Assembly (NCBI GenBank): GCA_903959905.1
Contig: CAJBYO010000034.1
Coordinates: forward strand, 1 to 56,069
Direction of reading: 5' to 3'
Origin: an uncultured Bacteroidales bacterium
GTDB lineage: Bacteria > Bacteroidota > Bacteroidia > Bacteroidales > FEN-979
Length of the DNA stretch: 56,069 bases
Below the pieces are notes generated by a model. The model searched no databases. It had not been told where the DNA came from and saw nothing but the letters and a program-made list of their open reading frames with translations. This document shows positions 8,809 through 16,434 of the stretch, in pieces. Within the stretch, counting starts at the first letter, position 1. The number at the start of each line of letters is the position of its first letter. The translations under genes and the position numbers were made by a program.

Positions 8809-9471
8809 TTACAACTCCCCTGTCTTTTTTTCTTCAGATTGGAATTCGCTGACAATTACAGCCAGTTCGCTGAGAATCATAGCGGTGGCTCCCCATATGA
8901 TGTTGCCATTGATGTAGAAAGATGGAACCCTGATGGTCATTCCCATGCTTAATTTCATGGTCTTCATCTTGCGGAAGCGTTTTTCAACCAGGTCAGACAC
9001 TTCAATCTCAATGATTTTTGCGACCTCCACAGGATCTGCTGTAAACTTTGGTTGGGCTAAGGAATAGCCAATGAATGGTGTAACCATAAAATTGCTGGGT
9101 GGGATATACATGCCGGTTAACTGTCCGATTACCTGAACTTTAGCCGGATCAATACCAATCTCCTCCTGTGATTCACGCAAAGCCGTATTAACGAGTGTCA
9201 TATCGGAATCTTCAAACTTACCGCCGGGTAAACTGATCTGGCCGCTGTGGACCCCCGGGTATTCGGGACGGAGCATCAGAACAAGTCCGGTACTTCCGTT
9301 TATGGGATATAAGAGGATTAGTACGCTGCTCTCGGTGGCACCAGCCGGGTCTGAAAAGTTCATCAACTCCCGCAAACGAGCCTGCGACGACATTTTTAAC
9401 TGGGCAGATTTGCCTGGAAGTGGCTGCTGCAGCCTGTGTTTAAGAAAATCAACAAATCTTGCAAAATCCAT
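8809..9471 (-). CDS. NUDIX hydrolase, CoA pyrophosphatase type
   Basis: 220 residues. The region VLMLRPEYPGVHSGQISLPGG is the UPF0035-like signature of CoA pyrophosphatases, immediately followed by the Nudix box GGKFEDSD...TALRESQEEIGI (REx2EExG intact). It should cleave CoA and derivatives to 3',5'-ADP and 4'-phosphopantetheine using Mg2+ or Mn2+. Length fits the NudL group. It is convergent with the propeller lipoprotein gene with no intergenic base, and divergent from clpS with a 72-nt gap. Confidence 0.9.
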   Translation of the reverse strand: MDFARFVDFLKHRLQQPLPGKSAQLKMSSQARLRELMNFSDPAGATESSVLILLYPINGSTGLVLMLRPEYPGVHSGQISLPGGKFEDSDMTLVNTALRESQEEIGIDPAKVQVIGQLTGMYIPPSNFMVTPFIGYSLAQPKFTADPVEVAKIIEIEVSDLVEKRFRKMKTMKLSMGMTIRVPSFYINGNIIWGATAMILSELAVIVSEFQSEEKKTGEL

Positions 9472-9543
9472 TTACGTATTCAAATTTCAGCCAAAGGTAC
9501 AGTTTTGAAGCTTTTTATTCGTAGTTTTGCATGCGAAAACAAG

Positions 9544-9822
9544 ATGCCAATGGTTAAGCATAAAGACAGTCCCTCCAGCATAAACCAGGAGAATATAACC
9601 ATTCAGCGCGGTCTCATCCTTTACAATGATGATTTCAACACGTTTGATTTTGTTATCAAAACACTCATTGAAGTTTGCGACCACGAGCCTGAACAGGCTG
9701 AACAATGCGCACTGGTCGCACATTTCAAAGGAAAATGCAGCGTGAGAACCGGTGATTACTATGAAGTCAAGCCCTTGTACGACGAAATGACTTTCAGGGG
9801 GCTGACTGTTTCCATTGAATAA
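9544..9822 (+). CDS. clpS: ATP-dependent Clp protease adaptor ClpS
   Basis: From the ATG at 9544, 92 residues. Core phrases LILYNDDFNTFDFVIKTL and CALVAHFKGKCSVRTGDY match the ClpS fold, which binds N-degron substrates and delivers them to ClpA/ClpC-ClpP. The motif NDDFNTFDFV corresponds to the conserved N-end binding segment (DDxxTxxFV). An upstream in-frame extension to 9436 exists but overlaps the divergent NUDIX gene and is not conserved in character. Single gene, no partner next to it. Confidence 0.9.
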   Translation: MPMVKHKDSPSSINQENITIQRGLILYNDDFNTFDFVIKTLIEVCDHEPEQAEQCALVAHFKGKCSVRTGDYYEVKPLYDEMTFRGLTVSIE

Positions 9823-9954
9823 TAAAACCCAGTTGTAATTCTTTATAGTTATTAACAAATTGTTAATAACTCCGGTGGGAAAGTTGTTTACAAACTTTCG
9901 CCAAAAAACTTGCTTTCCGGGGTTCGTTTAATGTATTTTTGATTCCTCAGGCGA

Positions 9955-10260
9955 GCGATAAAAAGTCCGCAGAAAAAACAGGAAGGTGAAAGCAGGATCC
10001 GCAAGGTGACAGCACTCCCGACCAGGTCAGAAACGAAAGGAATCCGCAAGGTTCCGGACTTTAACAGACAAGTTTTGAAGCGGGGTTCATCACCAAAGTG
10101 TTCTGAAAGGAAAGCCGAAGTGATGCACCGGGAAGAAAAGGAAAGGGGAGACCCCAACTGAGTAAACCAACTGAAATAACCGTAGCCTGAACGCTTCCGG
10201 AGACTACGGTCTGCGGAATGACGGGATGGGAACCACTTCGTGCAGAGGCGGTTCCCATCG
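9955..10260 (+). ncRNA. Candidate large structured RNA (possibly group II intron domain I fragment)
   Basis: No plausible protein is encoded in 9823-10265, but complementary arms are dense: AAAGTCCG 9962-9969 with CGGACTTT 10055-10062; CATCAC 10088-10093 with GTGATG 10120-10125; GGGG-AGA-CCCC at 10145-10155; CCGTAG 10180-10185 with CTACGG 10204-10209; and a perfect 10-bp stem GATGGGAACC 10225-10234 with GGTTCCCATC 10250-10259. A GCAA loop closes CC/GG at 10043-10052. Phrases such as CAGAAAA...ACAG and CTGAACGC recall domain I of bacterial group II introns, but no domain V (GAGC...GGTTC with GAAA loop) or reverse transcriptase is present. The strand is assumed from the GNRA-like loops. Confidence 0.4.
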
Positions 10261-10265
10261 GTGTT

Positions 10266-11030
10266 TTACAGGATGAACGGAAACAATGCTTTACGTTCGG
10301 CAGGATAATCAGCAAAAGTTTGTTTGTACCATTTATGATGGTGCAGGGCACGGGGCAAAAGGTTTACAAGTGTCCACAAGGCAAACGCCAGTCCCGGCAA
10401 ACACCAGGTCATTAAGGCAAAACCGAACCATTCTAGAATTTCGCCGAAATGATTCGGACACGAAATATATTTAAAAAAGCCTTTCTGAGGAATAATGTAT
10501 CCGGTTTCCCCTGGTTTTCTGAGGTGGATAAGAATATTATCAGACTGCCAGTTGATCATCATGCCGAAATAGAATATCAGGAAACCGCAGATAAACCTGG
10601 CATCATAAAAATATGACAAGGGATACTCAGCACTGGTGGCCAGTGTTCCAAGGTAGTACCCATTGATAAAGCCATTCACAAAATTGAACCCGATGGCCAT
10701 GAACACGATGGCGACAGGCATCTTTTTACCGTTGGTTCGAAGGCGAAACGGGAAAATCAGGGTCCTGTTCACATAATGCAATACCCAAACCCCAAAGAAA
10801 ATCCATGTTACCAGCGGGTGGCTCCCCGAACCAAAAAGATAAAATCCCGCAAAAACAAGCAAAGCAGGAAGTTCCATCAGGATCCATCCAACACGGTTAT
10901 CGATCAGTTTGCCCCAGCTTTTTGTTGTATGGCGGCCATAAGGGGCTGCGAACCTGACAACAAAGGGGAAAATTAAGACCGCAGTTGCGATCCAGCAATA
11001 AACAATCAGGTAAAAAGTTGATTCCTCCAT
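10266..11030 (-). CDS. Steroid 5-alpha-reductase-like membrane protein
   Basis: 254 residues with about six to seven transmembrane helices. The C-terminal domain carries GYIIPQKGFFKYISCPNHFGE, the NADPH-binding signature of 3-oxo-5-alpha-steroid 4-dehydrogenases and related enoyl reductases, followed by EILEWFGFALMTW and HHHKWYKQTFADYP. It should reduce a C=C bond of a lipid or polyprenoid in the cytoplasmic membrane; the substrate in this bacterium is unknown. It lies 10 nt downstream of the SDR gene on the same strand and the two are probably one operon. Confidence 0.85.
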   Translation of the reverse strand: MEESTFYLIVYCWIATAVLIFPFVVRFAAPYGRHTTKSWGKLIDNRVGWILMELPALLVFAGFYLFGSGSHPLVTWIFFGVWVLHYVNRTLIFPFRLRTNGKKMPVAIVFMAIGFNFVNGFINGYYLGTLATSAEYPLSYFYDARFICGFLIFYFGMMINWQSDNILIHLRKPGETGYIIPQKGFFKYISCPNHFGEILEWFGFALMTWCLPGLAFALWTLVNLLPRALHHHKWYKQTFADYPAERKALFPFIL

Positions 11031-11040
11031 TTAAATGAGA

Positions 11041-12021
11041 TTATTTAATGATGTTGTTTTCTTTCAACCAGGTTAAAAAATCTTTGATGGTCTCTGCAAG
11101 CGGACGCGGGTTGAAATTCAAATCCTTCCTTGCCTTTCCATTGCTGATCATTCTGTTCCCTTCCGAAATGATCGTAAGGGACTCGCTGGTATATAATGGC
11201 TTTGTACCCGACAATTTACTGTAGAGTTGAATGAAAGGCAGGCCAACGCGTGCAACCCAGATGGGCAACACTGCACTCACTGTCTTCCTGCCGCTGATTG
11301 AACCGATCAGTGCGGAAAAGTCCTGCAGGCTGAGCCATTTGCCTGCCAGAAGGTACTTTTCCCCGGTCCGGCCATGCTCGATGGCAGAAATGGCCGCATC
11401 AACAATATCTCTCACATCCACCCAGTCATATCCGCCAGGTACGAGGGAGGGGATTTTGTTGTTATAGATGTCTATAACTGCATTTCCGATGAGGGAAGGT
11501 TCGGGGTCTGCCGGCCCGATGATCGCGGTTGGACTGAGCACCAGGGCATCAAACCCGGCTTTGGCAGCCTCCATTACAGCCCTTTCGCCGGCAGCTTTAG
11601 AGCGGTCATATGCAAAGCCTTCATCAACCACAAGAGGCCGTGATTCATCGAGCGGCTCGCTCTGGGGTTGTTGCTGAAAAGCATGGATAGAACTGAAATG
11701 AATAAACCGTTTCACTTTACACTCCATGGCCATACTCAGCATGTTCATAGTGCCTTCCGTGTTAATCCTGGCAACCATCCCGTCGGGATCACCGGTTATC
11801 GAAATTTTTGCGGCAAGGTGAAATACGATATCCACGCCAGTCAGCAATGGGAGCAGGGAGGGCTTGTCCAGCAGGTCACCCTTAATCATAACAACCGGAA
11901 GTTCTTTAATGCCTTGATTATGATGATGTGTAAGCGCTTTTACCTGATGTCCTTGTTCAAGCAATTTCTTACACAGGTTAATGCCAACATGTCCGTTGGC
12001 ACCAGTTACTGCAATTACCAT
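11041..12021 (-). CDS. NAD(P)-dependent extended SDR (epimerase / sterol-dehydrogenase-like)
   Basis: 326 residues. Rossmann motif VTGANGHVGINL (residues 4-15), VFHLAAKIS (about 65-73), and the catalytic YDRSKAAGE (Tyr-x3-Lys, about 137-145) place it in the extended SDR superfamily, close to NAD-dependent epimerases and 3-beta-hydroxysteroid dehydrogenase-like proteins. Located upstream of the 5-alpha-reductase-like gene with a 10-nt gap, so the pair may act on the same lipid or isoprenoid substrate; that link is inference from co-localisation and family chemistry. Confidence 0.85.
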   Translation of the reverse strand: MVIAVTGANGHVGINLCKKLLEQGHQVKALTHHHNQGIKELPVVMIKGDLLDKPSLLPLLTGVDIVFHLAAKISITGDPDGMVARINTEGTMNMLSMAMECKVKRFIHFSSIHAFQQQPQSEPLDESRPLVVDEGFAYDRSKAAGERAVMEAAKAGFDALVLSPTAIIGPADPEPSLIGNAVIDIYNNKIPSLVPGGYDWVDVRDIVDAAISAIEHGRTGEKYLLAGKWLSLQDFSALIGSISGRKTVSAVLPIWVARVGLPFIQLYSKLSGTKPLYTSESLTIISEGNRMISNGKARKDLNFNPRPLAETIKDFLTWLKENNIIK

Positions 12022-12043
12022 TGAAAATGAATTTATTTTGCGG

Positions 12044-12051
12044 CAAAAATA
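12044..12051 (-). promoter_or_regulatory. Possible -7 element for the SDR operon
   Basis: On the minus strand TATTTTTG matches TAnnTTTG about 22 nt before the SDR ATG. The expected TTTG box 19 nt upstream is not clear, so the call is tentative. Confidence 0.35.
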
Positions 12052-12280
12052 GCAATTTTTAGTTGAAGGTGCCCGTATTATTTTGTTATTGTATTTGTGA
12101 TTAAATAAATGAAATACAATAACATAGAGCGAAATTAATTAGTTTTACAAGTCTTTTGCAGGTTATGTCAAAGGAATACCAAAATAACTTATTATTATTA
12201 TCTTTGAAGACAATACCTTGATAGTAATCAGCAAATTACTGCTGGTCAGAAGCATCAATCAAACTTAATCAACGAAAATT

Positions 12281-13282
12281 ATGAAAACAATAATTAAAGT
12301 AGTTTACTGGGTATTTGGCATCATTGCGGTGCTTGTCATCATCGGTTATATTATACCAAAGAGCTATAAAGTTGAAAGGGTTAACTATATCAAGTCAAAA
12401 CCCCTGACAATTTACGGGCTCGCGAGTAATTTTAAACTCTGGCATCTGTGGGTGGCATGGACCAAAGAAGTGGATACAACTGCCGTTTTTGAAATAAACG
12501 GTGAACCGGCCATGGTTGGCACTTCCTGGAAATGGGATGGGAAAGACCTTGGTAACGGGGAGTTGGTTCTTTCCAAACTGATCCCAGGGCAGATTGTTGC
12601 CTATGATCTGGCTTTCGACAAGGGAAAGTACAGGTCAAAAGGTGCAATAATAATTGAAAACCTTGGAGATTCATGTAAAGTTTCCTGGATTGACGAAGGA
12701 GACCTGGGTTACAACCCGATCAACAGGTACATGGGGCTGTTTATGGATAAAATGATGGGACCTGATTTCGAAAAAGGGCTTGCTAAAATGAAACTGCGGG
12801 CTGAGGCACGGAATTCATGGCCTGAGATCTTTGAAGTTACAGTTCCGGCACAGACAGTTATCCTGGTAGTGGATTCAGCCGGACCCAAAGATTACGAAAA
12901 GGTCATGGGTAAAGCCTATGGTGACCTGTATGGGTTTCTTCATGAAAATAAACTTATTCAGCAGGGAGATCCTTTTTCCACCTATATAAGGTGGGATTCT
13001 GTCACACAGTTTTCAGTCCTGAAGATTTGTATCCCGGTTGAAAAGGCAGAGAAAGGAAAGGGCCGTGTTCAGGTTGAATCAACCCGGGAGCACAAGGGTG
13101 TTAAAGCTATTTACTTCGGGCCTTACAGTAAGATGGAGCCGGCTTACATGGCACTGGCATCCTACATCAAAGACACAGATAAAGTTGAAGATGGCGGGCC
13201 TTCAGAGGTTTATATCAACAATCCTATGACTGAAAAGGATACGGCAAAATGGGAAACCCATATTATATTTCCAGTGAAGTAA
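12281..13282 (+). CDS. SRPBCC domain fused to GyrI-like small-molecule-binding domain
   Basis: 333 residues. One N-terminal transmembrane helix (residues 9-25), then an SRPBCC/polyketide-cyclase-like domain (about 30-185, with WHLWVAWTKEVDTT and GNGELVLSKLIPG), then a GyrI-like effector-binding domain (about 190-333, VPAQTVILVVDSAG... YIRWDS... YFGPYSKMEPAYMAL). Such fusions are common in Bacteroidetes and bind a small ligand; no catalytic role is established. It is the last clear host gene before the phage-derived block. The 260 nt upstream contain AT-rich DNA with no clear promoter. Confidence 0.75.
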   Translation: MKTIIKVVYWVFGIIAVLVIIGYIIPKSYKVERVNYIKSKPLTIYGLASNFKLWHLWVAWTKEVDTTAVFEINGEPAMVGTSWKWDGKDLGNGELVLSKLIPGQIVAYDLAFDKGKYRSKGAIIIENLGDSCKVSWIDEGDLGYNPINRYMGLFMDKMMGPDFEKGLAKMKLRAEARNSWPEIFEVTVPAQTVILVVDSAGPKDYEKVMGKAYGDLYGFLHENKLIQQGDPFSTYIRWDSVTQFSVLKICIPVEKAEKGKGRVQVESTREHKGVKAIYFGPYSKMEPAYMALASYIKDTDKVEDGGPSEVYINNPMTEKDTAKWETHIIFPVK

Positions 13283-13427
13283 TTAGTAGTCAATGAGACC
13301 GGGATGATTGAATATCTGTCTTCCCGGTTTCAGCGACTAATCCATGATATACGACTGAATTTTGGTCTAATTTTAAATTGCAAACAATTTAGGACTGATT
13401 AATAATCAATTATTTAGTGATATTAAT

Positions 13428-13490
13428 GACCTATAATTAATATTCGGAGGGCAATTAACTGTTTATAAACAAAATATATTGTGCTTGTCA
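13428..13490. repeat. Left copy of operator-containing direct repeat
   Basis: Shares with 14698-14760 the blocks TATAATTAATAT, (G/C)(A/T)(A/T)TTAA(C/T)TGTTT and TAAACAAAATATATT in the same order and spacing. The two copies lie 1,270 nt apart and flank the zeta-like kinase and its small partner. The embedded palindrome at 13470-13483 is a variant of the phage operator. Confidence 0.6.
13470..13483. promoter_or_regulatory. Operator-like palindrome O1
   Basis: CAAAATATATTGTG, one mismatch from the perfect palindrome CAAAATATATTTTG found at O2. Upstream of the zeta-like gene by about 370 nt. Confidence 0.5.
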
Positions 13491-13713
13491 ATGTGCTGAT
13501 AATCTGCATTATTCTGATTCATATTGAGTTTTCTGCAATTTGAGTTACATTTTATTTCAACAATCGTGCGCACGTTTGCACAAACCCAAGTGAAAACAAG
13601 TTAACTCCCTGAGAACGAACAAATTTACAACAAGAAACGAACAAAACCTAGTTAAAAATTGAGTTTTTCAAGTTCAACAATGAATTTATTTCTTCAGGGC
13701 AGCCGGGGACCTT

Positions 13714-13736
13714 CGGGGTGTTTTCTTAACACCCCG
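13714..13736. terminator. Hairpin, possible terminator
   Basis: CGGGGTGTT and AACACCCCG are perfect 9-bp arms around a TTCTT loop, followed only by AAAAG. On the plus strand there is no T-run; on the minus strand the hairpin is preceded by CTTTT, so its role is uncertain. Confidence 0.4.
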
Positions 13737-13853
13737 AAAAGATGGGAAATATCCAGAGAGATCAGAACTAAGCTGAATATGTTTGTAATTTATTTAGGAA
13801 TTGCATTTAGCAGTACCTTTGCAAAAGTAAATACCGACTGAGAAAACCTTTAT

Positions 13854-14429
13854 ATGCCCAATTTGTATATCATAGCAGGTTGTAATGGAGCCGGAAAAAC
13901 GACAGCTTCATATACAGTACTGCCGGAAATGCTTAATTGCAAAGAGTTTGTCAATGCTGATGAAATTGCAAGAGGACTATCTCCATTCCAGCCGGAAAAA
14001 GTTGCAATAGATGCCGGGAAGATAATGTTAACTAGGATTCTGGAGTTGATTAAATCTAAAGTGGACTTTTCATTTGAAACCACGTTATCTCCAAGATACT
14101 TTATTAATCTGATCAAAGAAGCACAGGAACAAGGATATTTTGTGACACTGGTTTTTTTCTGGCTTAACAGTGTCGATCTGGCAATTCAGCGGGTGAGAAT
14201 GCGGGTGAGTGAAGGGGGACATGATATCCCTGAGGACACAATAAGAAGAAGATATAAAACGGGGGTTGCCAATTTGGTGTCCAAGTATATTCCAATTTGT
14301 GATTATTGGATGGTCGTAAATAATTCTGAAGGCCCATTTTATCTGATCGCAGAGGGTTTAAAAGATAGCGAGATTGAAATTAATGATGTATCAGTTTGGA
14401 ACAGGATAAAAACTCAAGAAAATGAATAA
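13854..14429 (+). CDS. Zeta-toxin-like P-loop kinase
   Basis: 191 residues. P-loop GCNGAGKT at residues 9-16, FVNADEIARGLSPF (about 33-46) and FSFETTLSPRYF (about 74-85) are the zeta-toxin / UDP-N-acetylglucosamine kinase-like signatures, with the conserved NADEIA acid and the ETTLS substrate motif. Chromosomal zeta-like kinases phosphorylate a nucleotide sugar or another small substrate and can be toxic. It overlaps by 8 nt a 53-codon frame that may encode a partner. Flanked by a duplicated operator region, so it may be a module inserted next to the phage switch. AT-richer than the phage structural genes. Confidence 0.8.
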   Translation: MPNLYIIAGCNGAGKTTASYTVLPEMLNCKEFVNADEIARGLSPFQPEKVAIDAGKIMLTRILELIKSKVDFSFETTLSPRYFINLIKEAQEQGYFVTLVFFWLNSVDLAIQRVRMRVSEGGHDIPEDTIRRRYKTGVANLVSKYIPICDYWMVVNNSEGPFYLIAEGLKDSEIEINDVSVWNRIKTQENE

Positions 14430-14583
14430 TGATAAGATCATCGAATTACGTGGTAAAATTTTGAAGGGTATTGAGTTAGCCTTTGAAAAATTAGTTAAGA
14501 CAAAGCAAAAGAACGATGGTGAATTTGTTTATTCAAAGGATGGCAAAATATTCATTGTCAAGGCCAGCGAATTGGACAAATAA
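14422..14583 (+). CDS. 53-aa partner of the zeta-like kinase (candidate antitoxin)
   Basis: ATG at 14422 lies inside the last codons of the zeta-like gene (8-nt overlap) and the frame closes with TAA at 14581-14583. The product, MNNDKIIELRGKILKGIELAF at its start, has a charged helix followed by a beta-like segment EFVYSKDGKIFIVKASELDK. Tight overlap implies translational coupling. Small proteins of this type accompany zeta-like kinases in several genomes, so an antitoxin or modulator is plausible; classical epsilon antitoxins precede zeta and look different, hence the caution. Confidence 0.6.
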   Translation: MNNDKIIELRGKILKGIELAFEKLVKTKQKNDGEFVYSKDGKIFIVKASELDK

Positions 14584-14697
14584 CCCAATGTATCCGAAGT
14601 GAAGGCGTTACAAATAGTAATGGTTTGAAGGAAGATTTTGTTAAATTATGACATATTTTTAATTAATTGATATTCAATGTTTTTCACAAACACATTT

Positions 14698-14760
14698 GTC
14701 TTATAATTAATATATCTGTAAAAGTTAATTGTTTCTAAACAAAATATATTTTGCTTTATG
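14698..14760. repeat. Right copy of operator-containing direct repeat
   Basis: Partner of 13428-13490 in direct orientation (see that entry for shared blocks). This copy holds the most perfect operator palindrome. It is 160 nt beyond the 3' end of the repressor gene, an odd place for an operator unless a promoter is hidden here. Confidence 0.6.
14740..14753. promoter_or_regulatory. Operator-like palindrome O2
   Basis: CAAAATATATTTTG is a perfect 14-bp palindrome, extended by AAA/TTT with one intervening mismatch on each side (AAA-C...G-C-TTT). Confidence 0.55.
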
Positions 14761-14917
14761 TTTTGTTAATATTCAGCACTTTATCAGTTTGTATGGAAAT
14801 CCAATCAATATAAGTTACCGTGAATTATTATAAGTCTTCGAAGCATTATAAATTTCCCACTATGCCTTCCTCTTAATCAATTGGTTGCAAAGTCTTCCAG
14901 GATGAAGCCATTATTAT

Positions 14918-15292
14918 TCATTTGGTCAATTCTTTAACTTTTTCTTTCAATACCCCAACCAACTCTTGCAGATTTTCTTTATCCGTTTCCAGTTCTCTTA
15001 GCCGGGTTTCAATCCTTTTAACATATTCCTGGTGTTCCGGCATATTAAATTTTCCCCCTTCTGTAAACCAATATTCAATGGGGTAATCTAATTGATCAGA
15101 TATCTTCCCTAGTAAGGATACCTTCAAAGTTCCATGCTTTAATGAGTACCTGAATCCATTCTCAGTTAGCCCGCGTTCATCTGGGTACCTGCACTTCAAT
15201 TCCTTCAAAAAGTCCTTAATATGTATGTTTCGGTTAGCAAGTTCTCGAATAATTCTTTGTCCGAATTTTGCTATATCCTCTTGATTAATCAT
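14918..15292 (-). CDS. Phage repressor-like DNA-binding protein with coiled coil
   Basis: 124 residues. The N-terminal 75 residues are helical with a helix-turn-helix-like pattern (LKELKCRYPDERGLTENGFRYSLKHGTLKVSLLGKISDQL), resembling the small Xre-type regulators of Bacteroidetes phages; residues 85-124 are a heptad-rich coiled coil (RLRELETDKENLQELVGVL) for dimerisation. It is divergent from the early genes, with palindrome O3 between, the usual layout of a lysogeny switch. No peptidase domain is present, so it would not be cleaved in the manner of CI/LexA. Role inferred from layout. Confidence 0.6.
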   Translation of the reverse strand: MINQEDIAKFGQRIIRELANRNIHIKDFLKELKCRYPDERGLTENGFRYSLKHGTLKVSLLGKISDQLDYPIEYWFTEGGKFNMPEHQEYVKRIETRLRELETDKENLQELVGVLKEKVKELTK

Positions 15293-15334
15293 TTGACCGC
15301 ACTGTTAAGTTTGTTTTCAGTATAAATAAGTATG

Positions 15335-15359
15335 TTTAGACAAAATATATTTCGTCTCA
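15335..15359. promoter_or_regulatory. Operator palindrome O3 between repressor and early genes
   Basis: Core CAAAATATATTTCG (15341-15354) flanked by GTTTAGA and TCTCAAAC, so the inverted repeat extends over about 25 bp (GTTT-AGAC / GTCT-AAAC with one extra base). It lies in the divergent gap between the minus-strand repressor and the plus-strand early genes and overlaps the presumed -33 element TTCG (15351-15354) of the early promoter. Confidence 0.65.
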
Positions 15360-15381
15360 AACTAAATTAACCGTTACTTTG
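15351..15381 (+). promoter_or_regulatory. Early promoter overlapping operator O3
   Basis: TTCG (15351-15354), exactly 19 nt, TTACTTTG (15374-15381), a near match to TTTG-N19-TAnnTTTG. The -33 half is inside the O3 palindrome, so a bound repressor would block it. The start would be near 15387, about 24 nt before the ATG at 15411. Confidence 0.55.
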
Positions 15382-15410
15382 CCGGCTCATATATCTAACA
15401 TCAAACATAC

Positions 15411-15755
15411 ATGAACGCTACTAAGACCGAACAAAGAACAAACAAAAAACGAACAAAAGCAAGTAAAAAGCAAAATTATTTTGAGCGCAACAAAGAATTT
15501 ATTTCGTTTTTCCAAAAAATCCCATATGGTACCTCCAGAATTCTATGCGAACGCCTGATTGCCAAACACGGAAAAGCTGAAACATACTCCCTGAACTATA
15601 TTAATATGGTTCTTGATCCGGATAATCCCAGGTTCAACAAGAAAATCATGAATGAAGCTCTGGCCCACTTTTCAGAAGCCAGAATAGATCAACTCAAGGC
15701 ACATGAGATCATGTTGTCTTTTATTCCAATGAGGACTCAGGCTGTCACCGAATGA
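15411..15755 (+). CDS. Early phage protein, basic N-terminus, unknown
   Basis: 114 residues. The first 25 residues are Lys/Arg/Thr/Asn-rich (TEQRTNKKRTKASKKQNY) and probably disordered and nucleic-acid binding. The rest contains helices with IPYGTSRILCERLIAKHGKAETYSLNYINMVLD, which could form a helix-turn-helix. First gene right of the O3 switch, in the position of a Cro or early regulator. Stop overlaps the next start (ATGA at 15752). I do not recognise the family. Confidence 0.55.
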   Translation: MNATKTEQRTNKKRTKASKKQNYFERNKEFISFFQKIPYGTSRILCERLIAKHGKAETYSLNYINMVLDPDNPRFNKKIMNEALAHFSEARIDQLKAHEIMLSFIPMRTQAVTE

Positions 15756-15994
15756 AAACATTCACGAACATGTGTGACAAGGACCTTTCTATTGTTGAGA
15801 TTGCTCTTTGCGTTTTCACCGAAAGATTAGCCATTACCGAAGATTTCATCTTTCCTGTAACATCGCCTCCTGGCACTGACGGCATGCCCTATGGCATTTC
15901 CATAAAGACTGAGGAAGTAATCCCACTCGTTAGCCGCATCCGTGAGCTTATTGATGCAATTCGTCAAGAAATGCTTGACCGGATTTCGGTATAA
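15752..15994 (+). CDS. Small early phage protein, unknown
   Basis: 80 residues, acidic, beginning MKTFTNMCDKDLSIVEIALC. Its ATG overlaps the preceding stop by 4 nt, showing coupling. Helical at both ends, with a Gly/Pro loop (SPPGTDGMPYGIS) in between. No motif recognised. Part of the early run 15411-18611. Confidence 0.5.
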   Translation: MKTFTNMCDKDLSIVEIALCVFTERLAITEDFIFPVTSPPGTDGMPYGISIKTEEVIPLVSRIRELIDAIRQEMLDRISV

Positions 15995-16032
15995 TCTCTA
16001 TGCTCATTTTTACAGTTCTTAAATAGTTCAAG

Positions 16033-16434
16033 ATGGCGTATGTTGATATTGATGGTCATACCATCTATACCGGTGCTGCAAAAATGCTCATAGACCGAAT
16101 TCATGATGTAAACAATCTCCTGGCCAAATCAGAATTGAAATCAGGGAAAACTGAATCCTGGTTATTCTGGAAGAAGACCAGCGACATCATGAAGTATGCC
16201 TGGGATTACATGCGCAGCCTTGATTGGATTCTTCAGCAGAATGTTCAGCTCCGGCAGGAGAATCAATATTTGAGGGCCCGCAATCAACACCTGGAACAAA
16301 TAAATCTTTCCATCACCATCCTTCGCCGGGCCAAGCTCCAGGGCAACTTTGAGGAAACAGTTGCCTTTGTTGATGACCTGATGGAGTGGGGTGTTGAAAA
16401 ATTAGAAAAAGCGTTAAACGATGTGCACAAATGA
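16033..16434 (+). CDS. Early phage protein with coiled coil, unknown
   Basis: 133 residues. Begins with a short beta hairpin (AYVDIDGHTIYTGA), then a long helix; residues 85-110 (QQNVQLRQENQYLRARNQHL) form a strong coiled coil. Its TGA overlaps the ATG of the primase/helicase-like gene (ATGA at 16431), so the two are coupled; it could be a loader or accessory of that ATPase, which is inference from position. Confidence 0.5.
   Translation: MAYVDIDGHTIYTGAAKMLIDRIHDVNNLLAKSELKSGKTESWLFWKKTSDIMKYAWDYMRSLDWILQQNVQLRQENQYLRARNQHLEQINLSITILRRAKLQGNFEETVAFVDDLMEWGVEKLEKALNDVHK

Larger units (their letters stand above)
13283..13853. other. Intergenic region at the left phage boundary
   Basis: 571 nt with no convincing gene. 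It holds the left copy of a duplicated operator region (13428-13490), an unpaired AT-rich stretch, a perfect hairpin at 13714-13736, and a possible -7 box TACCTTTG at 13814-13821 upstream of the zeta-like gene (TTTA at 13793-13796 is only 17 nt away). A 60-codon frame at 13659 is not supported. The host/phage junction is probably in this stretch, but no attachment repeat was identified. Confidence 0.5.
14584..14917. other. AT-rich intergenic region with second operator copy
   Basis: 334 nt between the small zeta partner and the 3' end of the repressor gene. It contains the right direct-repeat copy with the perfect 14-bp palindrome, and otherwise very AT-rich sequence without a credible frame, terminator or RNA gene. 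Confidence 0.5.

Noticed and set aside
9487..9858. 123-codon minus-strand frame over clpS
   Set aside because: Antisense to a clear ClpS gene; no independent signal.
9888..10157. 89-codon minus-strand frame in the structured region
   Set aside because: Composition is that of a folded RNA read in frame; no start context and no motif.
13659..13841. 60-codon plus-strand frame
   Set aside because: It runs through a perfect hairpin, has low-complexity start and no neighbour coupling.
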